A stretch of 6,098 nt of DNA from UBA1422 sp041859095 (lineage in GTDB: Bacteria > Bacillota > Clostridia > Peptostreptococcales > Anaerovoracaceae). The notes under the pieces were generated by a model, which was not told the DNA's origin, made no database searches, and saw only the letters and a list, made by a program, of their open reading frames with translations. The position numbers and the translations under genes were made by a program. Of the stretch, positions 1-5,709 are shown in pieces. Positions within the stretch are counted from its first letter, which is position 1. Each line of letters starts with the position of its first letter. Location: contig JBHEKY010000007.1 in NCBI GenBank assembly GCA_041859095.1, positions 1-6,098 of the forward strand. Reading direction: 5' to 3'.

Positions 1-2
1 TG

Positions 3-125
3 GGAGATGCCAGGGAGAAAATTGAATGCTGGAGAATGGACTATAATGAGTTCCGCCCTCATAGTGCACTAACATACCTTACGCCGGCTGATTTTGCAGG
101 GGAACAAGCCAATGTAGCCATTTAG
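3..125 (+). CDS. IS3-family transposase OrfB, C-terminal 40 residues (partial)
   Basis: This reading frame enters from the left edge and ends at TAG 123-125. The visible peptide carries WRMDYNEFRPHSAL followed by YLTPADFA, the hallmark C-terminus of the rve/integrase-core DDE transposase of IS3 elements. In these elements OrfB is normally made by a programmed -1 frameshift from OrfA. The protein would act on the IS ends during copy-out transposition. The catalytic DDE residues lie upstream and are not visible, so whether the gene is intact is unknown. No in-frame stop or frameshift is seen in the visible part, and its ending is of normal type for the family. Confidence 0.85.
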   Translation, partial: GDAREKIECWRMDYNEFRPHSALTYLTPADFAGEQANVAI

Positions 126-147
126 AAACCCCGATTTCTAACCTTTA

Positions 148-170
148 GACTGGTCCAATTATTGGGAGCA
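148..170 (+). repeat. Inner copy of IS3-type terminal motif
   Basis: The stretch GACTGGTCCAATTATTGGGA resembles the true terminus at 197-227 (GAAACTGGTGCAACTTTCGG followed by a G-run) and lies about 50 bp inside it in the same orientation. The shared core is ACTGG..CAA followed by a G-rich block. It may be a second transposase-binding site or a relic of an earlier nested end. This is pattern matching by eye only. Confidence 0.35.
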
Positions 171-196
171 CCTCATACCAGTTGATTACTAACTTT

Positions 197-227
197 GAAA
201 CTGGTGCAACTTTCGGGGGGCATGTCA
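197..227 (+). repeat. Right terminal inverted repeat of the IS3-family element
   Basis: This is the last 31 bp of the element and contains ACTGGTGCAAC, a run of six G and a terminal CATGTCA. It matches the reverse complement of the IS end at 5958-5990 in the block GAAACTGG and the following G-run, including the adjoining TTAG (minus-strand reading). Only one end of this element is in the window, so its partner repeat cannot be checked. Confidence 0.55.
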
Positions 228-233
228 GTATTG

Positions 234-333
234 ATTTCAATCCACGCCCCTGTGCAAGGGGCGACCCATTTGTTTTCTCCAGGTATCCATTGCGTAATTA
301 TATTTCAATCCACGCCCCTGTGCAAGGGGCGAC
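234..333 (-). CRISPR. Two-repeat CRISPR remnant, type I-C-like repeats
   Basis: Two identical 32-nt repeats occupy 234-265 and 302-333, with a 36-nt spacer at 266-301. On the minus strand the repeat begins GTCGCCCC and ends GTGGATTGAAAT. It can fold into a 6-bp CGCCCC/GGGGCG stem with a 7-nt loop. The length, the stem and the ATTGAAAT 3' handle are typical of type I-C (Cas5d-processed) repeats, which places the crRNA sense on the minus strand and the leader to the right. No leader and no cas gene are present. A third unit is cut off on each side: only 6 nt (228-233) separate the left repeat from the IS3 end, and only 10 nt (334-343) separate the right repeat from the ISLre2 end. The chance of two perfect 32-nt copies at spacer distance being anything else is small. 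Confidence 0.88.
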
Positions 334-343
334 CGTATTGTGA

Positions 344-371
344 TAGTGTCAAGTTATTGTGGGGATTTTGA
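344..371 (+). repeat. ISLre2 left terminal inverted repeat
   Basis: The 28-bp end starts TAGTGTCAAG and finishes GGGGATTTTGA. Compared with the reverse complement of 1898-1925, it differs at only three positions (7, 10 and 12). It lies 17 bp beyond the stop codon of the transposase gene. Confidence 0.85.
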
Positions 372-388
372 TTGACAACCCCATGTAT

Positions 389-1816
389 TTAATTAATTAA
401 AGCACTTCCATAGTTTTCGCCATATGCATTTATTAATATTTGTGTTCCACTAGCTTTGTCCATCGTGAATGCTTCTTTCTCAAACAGGCTCCAGTCAACT
501 GCGCCTTCAACAGCATGCGTGTATATATTCTCTGCATATTCCTGCAAGATGCTTTTTTCTTTCATCGTTTCGATTCGTCTAAAGTCAGAAGCTTCTACTT
601 TGCAACCATTGTTGGTATAGGCTCTAAGCATTGCCATTCGACCCACACCTTCTTTGCTCCATCCCATTGGGTCACGGCTCAGCCGTTCAGAAAGCCCATG
701 GGAGATTTGTCCTTCTGTGCAACTTCCGGGGATTTTCAAAGTCAAAAGGTTCCTTATGGGTTCGAATTGATCAAGAATGTATTTCTTGGACCCCAATCCT
801 TTTTTTGCGTCACTTACAGATGCATCTGCAACTAAAGAATCCATTAGCTCTTTGAAGCCTCGCTCGTCATTCTTTGAAATCATTTCTCGAATCCGATTTC
901 TAATGTTTTTGTTCGGGAAGATCCTTGATATTCTCTTCAACTCTTTTTCAAAATGATATCCATCCATCACCGGCACAGCGTTTGGAAGTACATCGCAACC
1001 TGTTTTTATCCAAGACGCGCCATCTCCATGTATATATATTTTACTTCCTTCTGAGACCTCATATGCCTCATTCACGTACCCGGCAACAGAATTCCATAGC
1101 ACTGCTGATTTGAGGTCTTTATCTGCAAAATGCGTTGCATTTATTGTTGCTCGTCGATTTCTACACTCTTCTCTTATGCCCTCTGAAATGACAACATACG
1201 GAACTCGTTTTCCACGGGATTTCGTCGCATTCGACCTTCGTTTTTTATCTTGTATATGTGCATGATCTTCGTCAGCATATACATGCAAAACCTTGCATTC
1301 ACTTTTATCTTTAGGTGCTGCTTTTTCAAGGATTCCGACTTCCTTGATTTTGTTCTTTGCTGTTTGCCTGCTTACACTGCCACCGGTAACGCTGTCCACC
1401 GCTCTTTGGTATGACACTTTCGTTGTGGCATTTACTATTTTTGCCGCAATATTATGCCCGATTCGTTGATATGCTTCTACTGATGTCATTTCATCTAATG
1501 GATAGAAATATCCTCCGCTTTCTTTTTCTTTGTAATAATCTCTGGCGTAATCTATTCTCCCTATGCTCGTCAGCAAGCTTCGTATTCTGTCATGTTCTTG
1601 CATCAGCAAGCCCAGTTCTTTCTGCAAATCCTTGTCTTTTCTGATTTCTAAATTTGCTGCTTCAAGCACTACGCTCATCAGCTTGCAAGTAAGGTCCTTG
1701 AGATCCTCAAGCAATGACTCCGCCATCTTTTCCATATCGGCTATTTCCCCATTTTGGAGCCTATCAAAAAACTTTTTGCACGCTTCGGCATAAAAATGTA
1801 GTATACTTTGTTCCAT
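389..1816 (-). CDS. ISLre2-family (UPF0236) transposase
   Basis: This 475-aa transposase of the UPF0236 family catalyses movement of the surrounding IS. The N-terminal 90 residues are helical and Glu/Lys-rich. Family signatures follow: YADEDHAHIQ at 180-189, GDGASWIK at 264-271, DGYHFEK at 285-291, and EGQISHGLSERLSRDPMGWS at 368-387. Likely acidic catalytic positions are D182 or D184, D265 and E368; this assignment is inferred from conservation, not tested. The length is normal for the family, with no frameshift or internal stop, so the enzyme may be active. The start at 1816 is supported by a GGAGGAGG ribosome binding site at 1823-1830, six bases upstream. The stop lies in the palindrome TTAATTAATTAA at 389-400. 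Transcription runs leftward towards the CRISPR remnant. Confidence 0.93.
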   Translation of the reverse strand: MEQSILHFYAEACKKFFDRLQNGEIADMEKMAESLLEDLKDLTCKLMSVVLEAANLEIRKDKDLQKELGLLMQEHDRIRSLLTSIGRIDYARDYYKEKESGGYFYPLDEMTSVEAYQRIGHNIAAKIVNATTKVSYQRAVDSVTGGSVSRQTAKNKIKEVGILEKAAPKDKSECKVLHVYADEDHAHIQDKKRRSNATKSRGKRVPYVVISEGIREECRNRRATINATHFADKDLKSAVLWNSVAGYVNEAYEVSEGSKIYIHGDGASWIKTGCDVLPNAVPVMDGYHFEKELKRISRIFPNKNIRNRIREMISKNDERGFKELMDSLVADASVSDAKKGLGSKKYILDQFEPIRNLLTLKIPGSCTEGQISHGLSERLSRDPMGWSKEGVGRMAMLRAYTNNGCKVEASDFRRIETMKEKSILQEYAENIYTHAVEGAVDWSLFEKEAFTMDKASGTQILINAYGENYGSALIN

Positions 1817-1844
1817 AGAGATCCTCCTCCGGATGTTTTGCTTT

Positions 1845-1862
1845 AACTAATCATTATTAGTT
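1845..1862. promoter_or_regulatory. Imperfect 18-bp palindrome in the transposase leader
   Basis: AACTAATCATTATTAGTT has 7-bp arms (AACTAAT/ATTAGTT) around four bases. It lies between the right IS end and the transposase ribosome binding site. It could be an operator, or a small RNA hairpin limiting translation from read-through transcripts. No function is shown by the sequence, and AT-rich palindromes also arise by chance. Confidence 0.25.
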
Positions 1863-1897
1863 TAACACACGAGGTTGATCTCTTTTTTTATTTATCT

Positions 1898-1925
1898 TCA
1901 AAATCCCCACAATTATTTTACACTA
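1898..1925 (-). repeat. ISLre2 right terminal inverted repeat
   Basis: Read on the minus strand the end starts TAGTGTAAAATAATTG and finishes GGGGATTTTGA, pairing with 344-371 at 25 of 28 positions. The element boundary is set by the last matching base, at 1925. DNA to the right is abruptly AT-rich and unlike the CRISPR array. Confidence 0.85.
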
Positions 1926-1975
1926 ACTTTATATATAATGTATTAAATTAAAAAAGCCAAAATGAAAAGTAATTT

Positions 1976-2218
1976 TTATTTCTGTTTATTTTTTTCTGCC
2001 TTGTCATATAATCTGTGTATGAATAAAAAAATTAAAAAAAACAATATTAATGCAATGGCCGGAGTCATTGTAAAAAACATTTCTAAATAATCAACAGCTA
2101 ATACAACGTAAGCTACACATGTCAACTATGCAACGATTGCCATCCAGAACCCAAAAAAATCCCTAGAATTTCCCAAATGCCATTTTTGACCAAACATATG
2201 GCCCAGATTCAACAGGCG
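1976..2218 (-). pseudogene. Possible 3' remnant of a small membrane-protein gene
   Basis: The minus-strand frame ending at TAA 1976-1978 is open for 49 residues up to a TAG at 2126-2128, and beyond it for 30 more up to TAG 2219-2221. The later part reads VAYVVLAVDYLEMF, then a hydrophobic run rich in Phe, Leu and Ile, then a charged tail (HRLYDKAEKNKQK). This looks like the end of a protein with two transmembrane helices. No start codon has a ribosome binding site, and the fragment ends where ISL3 sequence begins. The region is AT-rich, which by itself yields Phe/Leu-rich translations, so the call is tentative. I do not recognise a family. Confidence 0.3.
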
Positions 2219-2222
2219 CTAA

Positions 2223-2468
2223 GGTGAAGCAAAACGAAGACTTTCAAAGTGGATAGTGCTTACACAAAACAGCGGCATAAAAGAATATCAGACATGCTGC
2301 AGCACCTTCATCAGGTGGGTTGATGAGATAACAGAGTCATTTGGCCATAACATAACCAATGGATATACTGAAGGTGTCAACAACAAAATCAAAGTCCTCA
2401 AAAGTGTATCGTTCGGGGTAAGGAATTTCCCCAGATTTCGTAACAGGATCCTGCGCATAATGGCTTGA
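2223..2468 (+). pseudogene. ISL3-family transposase, C-terminal fragment
   Basis: The frame is open from 2223 to TGA 2466-2468. It begins GEAKRRLSKWI and continues into a conserved block with TNGYTEGVNNKIKVLK and FGVRNFPRFRNRIL. That block is the C-terminal signature of DDE_Tnp_ISL3, and the Glu of TEG is the expected third catalytic residue. The GTG at 2256 can be read as a start, but family similarity clearly runs upstream of it and no ribosome binding site precedes it. I therefore treat it as a truncated gene, not a small protein. The N-terminal helix-turn-helix, the zinc-binding region and the two catalytic aspartates are missing. Confidence 0.88.
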
Positions 2469-2480
2469 TGGCAGACAAAA

Positions 2481-2507
2481 CGAGAGAGCATTTGAAACAC
2501 TCTCTCG
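2481..2507. terminator. Hairpin downstream of the ISL3 transposase, terminator-like on the minus strand
   Basis: Perfect 8-bp arms CGAGAGAG (2481-2488) and CTCTCTCG (2500-2507) enclose an 11-nt loop. On the plus strand it is followed by A residues, so it is not a classic terminator for the transposase. On the minus strand it is followed by TTTTG, which could weakly stop transcripts entering the IS from the right. Its role is inferred from structure alone. Confidence 0.4.
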
Positions 2508-2542
2508 AAAAAATACGCTATGTAATTTTATTCTGGTATATG

Positions 2543-2571
2543 GGCTCCCCCCCAACATTTGACATAGAGCC
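2543..2571 (+). repeat. ISL3-family right terminal inverted repeat
   Basis: Read inward on the minus strand, the end begins GGCTCTATGTCAAATGTTGG, then continues the G-run. This is the standard start of ISL3-type ends (GGCTCTTTGTCAAATGTT-like, from memory). The repeat also contains GGCTC at 2543-2547 and GAGCC at 2567-2571, a small internal dyad. It contains a run of seven C at 2547-2553. Confidence 0.75.
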
Positions 2572-2573
2572 AA

Positions 2574-2614
2574 ATATACCCTCCTTACTGGTTTGCCCAG
2601 TAAAGAGGGTATAT
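2574..2614 (-). terminator. Intrinsic terminator hairpin of the LRR protein gene
   Basis: The arms at 2574-2591 and 2597-2614 form an 18-bp stem with a single mismatch (2584/2604) and a 5-nt loop. The hairpin starts four bases after the stop codon of the 979-aa gene. On the minus strand it is followed only by TT before the ISL3 end (GGCTCTATG). The natural U-tract therefore seems to have been cut or replaced by the IS insertion. The stem itself is strong, with its AT-rich base supplying some U residues. Confidence 0.7.
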
Positions 2615-2617
2615 ATA

Positions 2618-5557
2618 TTATGGAGTGGCAGACTTTATGGACGAAAAGTTACCATATACTTTTGTCCTTCCTTCCAAATGGTAGGCACGTACCTTGTAGT
2701 AATAAGTTTTGTTGTTTTTCAGTTTGCCGTTCTTAAAGCTCTTCGAAGAGGTCGTAGCCACTCGTGAGTAGCTCCCCGACTTAGAAGTGGCGCGATACAC
2801 TTGGTATTTTGTTGCTCCGGATACAGCACTCCAGGTAATCTTAACTCTGGAGTTGGAAATCCGGGTAGCCTTGGCTGTCGGTGTTGCCGGCACCGCTTTG
2901 CCAGAGACAATTGCCGAAAAACTTCCGTATACTTTTGTGCTTCCCACCAAAACATAGGCTTTCACTTTGTAGTAATAGTTTTTTCCCGTCGTCAGTTTAG
3001 AATTGGTATAGCTCAAAGCCGTTCCCCCGTATACTTTTGTATAGGTTCCCGATCTGGAAGTGGCACGGTAGAGTTCATATCCGGCGGCCCCGGAAACAGC
3101 AGACCAGGTTGTTTTGATGCTGCTATAGGATGCCGAAACGGATTTCGCCGTGGATATTCCCAGTGCAGGCTTTGCAGATTTAACCGCAGAATCATTGCTA
3201 TTAACAGTTGTCGTCTCATCAACACCAGTGGCGCAGACTTTGTAATAATATGTCGTCCCCGGACTCAATCCGGTGTTGGTCCAGCTAGCGGCAGATCCGG
3301 GTGTTATGGTCTTCACCACTGCAAAGCCGGAAGTGCTTGAGGTAGATCGATAAACCTTATATCCTGTGGCCCCGGAAACGACACTCCAAGTCACTTTAAT
3401 GCTAGTAGGACTAGAAGCTGTTACGGCTGAAAGCATCGGAGTACCCAGCCATTTTCCATAGAGTGTAATGTTGCCGGAGACGGTGTCTGTACCAAAATTC
3501 CAGACATTGGCAAAACCTGTTTCTTTATACCAACCGCAAAAAACATAACCTGATTTCGTCGGGTTTGTGGGTTTGGTAATTTTACTGTTGTCTTCTGTCA
3601 GAATACTGTCAACTCCGGTCCCTCCGTTGCTGTTAAAAGAGACCGTACAAAATGGATGGAATGGGATGCTGTACGATGTTGCATAAGTCTCCGCTGTGGA
3701 GCCATCGTAACCGTAGATGCCATCTGCCAAGGTTGCTCCGGAAAAGACCTCAACGGCTCCCTCCCCAAATGTCATGGAAGAATTCCAGACCACTACCTTG
3801 TCCAGAGAACTACAACCTTGGAATGCATAAGGACCGACACCCTCAAGATTCTTCGGAAGAGAAACATATCCTAAAGATATACAGCCGGCAAAAGACTGTT
3901 CCCCTATGGATAGTAAAGAATCCGGCAAGTTTATCTGAGTCAATCCGGTGCAGTTTTTGAATGCACCAAAATTAATGTACTTAATGCCTTCAGGCACTAC
4001 AACGTTTTCAAGAGATGAACAATTCAGGAAAGCATCTCCGTCAATAGAAATGACTCCACTACCCAATGTAACGTCCGAAAGCTCGATACAGCCGGCAAAC
4101 GTTCCATATTGAATCCCATTTACACTATTGGGAATCGTAATGGCCAGAAGCTTAGTACACCCCATGAACGAAGTAGCGCCCAAAGAGTGCAGTGTCTGCG
4201 GGAGTGTTACACTTGTCAAAGAAGTGCAACCCGAAAACATATCTGATTCAAGATTCGTAATACCATTGGGAATAACGATACTTGTTATCCCGCTGTCTTT
4301 GAACACCCCGCTTCCCATTACTTCAAGGTTTGTTGATAAGGTGGCGGTCTCCAAATTGGAGCACTCTTGAAATGCTTCAGATCCAATCGTATCTATTGTA
4401 TCCGGCATTGTCACCGATTCAATGGTACTATTGTTGGCAAAGGCATTTTTGTAGATCTGAGTGACCGTCTTTCCCCCCAAGGTGTCCGGAATGATCACTT
4501 GAGCATCATCCCCCAGATATTTTCCAATACAGACACAATCCTCATCCAGAGCAAAATATTGATAATCTCCTTCTGTTTCAACAGGAATCCAGTTTGCATA
4601 AAGGGTCATGCTGGAAGTGACTTCATTCCATTCGAAGTCCCACAGATTTTCAAATGTATCTTCTTGATACCACCCGTCAAATAGGTTTTCTGCGTAGGTT
4701 GGTGCCTCAGGTTCGTCCACATAATCCCCGGCCGTAACAATTCTGTCTTCCACGGAGGATCCTCCCTTAGAATCAAAGGAAACTTTACAGATTTCATGGA
4801 AAGAAATATCATAATTCGTAGCATAAATTTCAGCGGTGGATTCATCGAATCCATAGATTCCGTCAGTGAGTGGCGCATTGGTAAATACTTCCGGTGAGTC
4901 ATCTTCACCAAAGATCATTTCATCGTTCAACACCGTTGCCTCTGACAAAGAGGTACACTGTGCAAAAGATTCCGGTCCAATGCCTAACAAACTTTCCGGA
5001 AATACCATTGAGGTTAGGGCAGCGCAACCATAAAACGCCCTCTGTCCAATGGATTCAAGGGTATCGGACAACTTGACATTGGCCAGCAGAGTACAATTGC
5101 GAAATGCGCCATAACTAATTGAGGTCACCGAATCGGGAAGGTCCACTTCACTTAGGTTGCTGCAACCTAAAAAAGCCTCCCCTCCTATATCGGTTAGTCC
5201 CGATCCAAAGGTGATGCTTTCTAACGCTACGGACTCATTAAACGCCTGATATCCCAAACTTTTGACGGTGTTTGGAATCGTTACAGAAGTCAGGTCACTG
5301 CCGGAAAAGGCAAATGCTCCAATCTGTGAAACGGTTTTTTCTGATAATGTATCCGGAATAACTATGGCAGTATCCTCTCCGGTGTATCCGGTGATTTCAA
5401 CCGTTCCATCATCTAACTCCTGCCAAGCATAATCTCCGTAATTTCCTGTATCTCCTACCGCTCCATAGGCAGGCGACGAAAACACCGGTATCAGACATGA
5501 CATTACCAGCAAAAATACCAGCAATCCAGAGATATAACTTTTACTTTTTTTTTTCAT
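2618..5557 (-). CDS. Secreted BspA-like LRR / InlB-repeat / fibronectin III protein
   Basis: This 979-aa exported protein probably acts outside the cell in adhesion or binding of host or polymer surfaces, by analogy with BspA-like proteins; its ligand is unknown. A signal peptide (KKK, hydrophobic 10-27, cleavage near 30-33) is followed by six LRR_5 units of 22-23 residues, with the IGxxAF position at 79, 101, 124, 147, 170 and 193. A cap with GIYGFDESTAEIYA (233-246) and an InlB B-type repeat (~260-324, ending LYANW) come next. A second array of ten LRR_5 units (~344-607) follows, with an equivalent cap (GIYGYDGSTAETYA) and an InlB-type repeat (~640-704, ending LYGKW). Three Fn3 domains close the protein, at ~705-796, 797-887 and 888-979, each with a WS.VSGA..Y..YR core and YYYKV. 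No LPXTG, SLH, GW or choline-binding anchor is present, so release or non-covalent attachment is likely. The start at 5557 has GGAGG at 5566-5570, 8 nt upstream. The gene appears monocistronic, ending in a hairpin terminator. Confidence 0.93.
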   Translation of the reverse strand: MKKKSKSYISGLLVFLLVMSCLIPVFSSPAYGAVGDTGNYGDYAWQELDDGTVEITGYTGEDTAIVIPDTLSEKTVSQIGAFAFSGSDLTSVTIPNTVKSLGYQAFNESVALESITFGSGLTDIGGEAFLGCSNLSEVDLPDSVTSISYGAFRNCTLLANVKLSDTLESIGQRAFYGCAALTSMVFPESLLGIGPESFAQCTSLSEATVLNDEMIFGEDDSPEVFTNAPLTDGIYGFDESTAEIYATNYDISFHEICKVSFDSKGGSSVEDRIVTAGDYVDEPEAPTYAENLFDGWYQEDTFENLWDFEWNEVTSSMTLYANWIPVETEGDYQYFALDEDCVCIGKYLGDDAQVIIPDTLGGKTVTQIYKNAFANNSTIESVTMPDTIDTIGSEAFQECSNLETATLSTNLEVMGSGVFKDSGITSIVIPNGITNLESDMFSGCTSLTSVTLPQTLHSLGATSFMGCTKLLAITIPNSVNGIQYGTFAGCIELSDVTLGSGVISIDGDAFLNCSSLENVVVPEGIKYINFGAFKNCTGLTQINLPDSLLSIGEQSFAGCISLGYVSLPKNLEGVGPYAFQGCSSLDKVVVWNSSMTFGEGAVEVFSGATLADGIYGYDGSTAETYATSYSIPFHPFCTVSFNSNGGTGVDSILTEDNSKITKPTNPTKSGYVFCGWYKETGFANVWNFGTDTVSGNITLYGKWLGTPMLSAVTASSPTSIKVTWSVVSGATGYKVYRSTSSTSGFAVVKTITPGSAASWTNTGLSPGTTYYYKVCATGVDETTTVNSNDSAVKSAKPALGISTAKSVSASYSSIKTTWSAVSGAAGYELYRATSRSGTYTKVYGGTALSYTNSKLTTGKNYYYKVKAYVLVGSTKVYGSFSAIVSGKAVPATPTAKATRISNSRVKITWSAVSGATKYQVYRATSKSGSYSRVATTSSKSFKNGKLKNNKTYYYKVRAYHLEGRTKVYGNFSSIKSATP

Positions 5558-5565
5558 TACACCAT

Positions 5566-5570
5566 CCTCC
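5566..5570 (-). promoter_or_regulatory. Ribosome binding site of the LRR protein gene
   Basis: GGAGG on the minus strand, within GGGAGGA, lies 8 nt before the ATG at 5555-5557. It fixes the start codon, and the signal peptide begins immediately after it. A tract of ten A follows directly after this ATG (5545-5554). Confidence 0.8.
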
Positions 5571-5580
5571 CAAATCGTTC

Positions 5581-5633
5581 ATTATTCTGGCAATACTTTC
5601 TTGCCTTGTAATAATTTGTATTGACTAAGTATT
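5581..5633 (-). promoter_or_regulatory. Nested dyads in the leader of the LRR protein gene
   Basis: Between 24 and 76 bases upstream of the start codon, ATTATT (5581-5586) pairs with AATAAT (5610-5615), and inside it GGCAA (5589-5593) pairs with TTGCC (5601-5605). An alternative pairing joins AATACTT (5592-5598) with AAGTATT (5627-5633). These could be two competing RNA folds or an operator. A -10-like CATAAT exists on the minus strand at 5631-5636 but has no good -35, so I do not assign a promoter. Confidence 0.25.
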
Positions 5634-5709
5634 ATGGTTTTTTCATGAAATTAAGAAGTTACATTATTTAGATACTATCATCCATTTTAAAAAAATGCAA
5701 GGCCGAACG

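Larger units (their letters stand above)
1..227 (+). mobile_element. IS3-family insertion sequence, 3' portion with right terminus
   Basis: The segment holds the end of an OrfB transposase (stop at 123-125) followed by about 100 bp of non-coding DNA. It ends in a G-run terminal motif, with GGGGGGCATGTCA closing at 227. Read inward on the minus strand the end begins TGACATGCCCCCC and continues to CCAGTTTC, which resembles the TG...CCCCC ends of the IS407-like subgroup of IS3 elements; that resemblance is from memory. The element starts outside the window, so whether it is complete cannot be told. The exact boundary at 227 is inferred from the terminal CA and from similarity to the IS end at 5958. 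The flanking 6 bp run straight into a CRISPR repeat, so this element appears to have inserted into a CRISPR array. Confidence 0.72.
344..1925 (-). mobile_element. ISLre2-family insertion sequence, apparently complete
   Basis: This is a 1582-bp element bounded by imperfect inverted repeats at 344-371 and 1898-1925. The ends both read TAGTGT...ATTGTGGGGATTTTGA inward and match at 25 of 28 positions. It carries a single uninterrupted minus-strand transposase gene of the UPF0236/ISLre2 family. Size and organisation fit the family. I find no direct repeat flanking it: TATTGTGA lies on the left and ACTTTATA on the right. An adjacent deletion or a recombination after insertion is therefore likely. 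On the left it interrupts a CRISPR spacer; the right flank shows no resumption of the array. Confidence 0.88.
2220..2571 (+). mobile_element. ISL3-family insertion sequence, 3' remnant
   Basis: Only the right-hand part of an ISL3 element remains: the C-terminal coding end of its transposase, a hairpin, and the right inverted repeat closing with GACATAGAGCC at 2571. The left break is near 2220, where transposase-like translation stops abruptly and the reading changes to unrelated AT-rich DNA. About 80% of the expected ~430-codon transposase and the left end are missing, so the element cannot move by itself. Confidence 0.82.

Noticed and set aside
228..340. GTATTG at both 228-233 and 335-340, next to the two IS ends
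   Set aside because: A six-base match could suggest a target duplication, but it lies on opposite sides of the CRISPR unit next to different elements and at different offsets; chance is the simpler reading.
440..835. 131-codon plus-strand frame opposite the transposase
   Set aside because: It is antisense to a conserved ISLre2 transposase, has no ribosome binding site, and its composition is that of an antisense reading.
1926..2040. Continuation of the CRISPR array or its leader right of ISLre2
   Set aside because: No repeat or part of one is found there; AT-richness alone does not make it a leader.
2256..2468. Stand-alone 70-aa protein starting at GTG 2256
   Set aside because: Transposase similarity extends upstream to 2223 and there is no ribosome binding site, so it is the tail of a truncated ISL3 transposase.
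2465..2767. 100-codon plus-strand frame across the ISL3 end, terminator and LRR gene 3' end
   Set aside because: It runs through an IS terminus and an intrinsic terminator and is antisense to Fn3 codons; there is no coding signal.
2801..3340. 179-codon plus-strand frame opposite the Fn3 region
   Set aside because: It overlaps a gene with clear domains on the other strand, has no ribosome binding site or recognisable motif, and arises from Ser/Thr/Gly-rich repeat codons read antisense.
5625..5709. Sigma-A promoter for the LRR protein gene
   Set aside because: Candidates (TTGCAT-17-TAGTAT, or CATAAT at 5631-5636 alone) each fit only one hexamer moderately; in DNA this AT-rich they are not distinguishable from chance.
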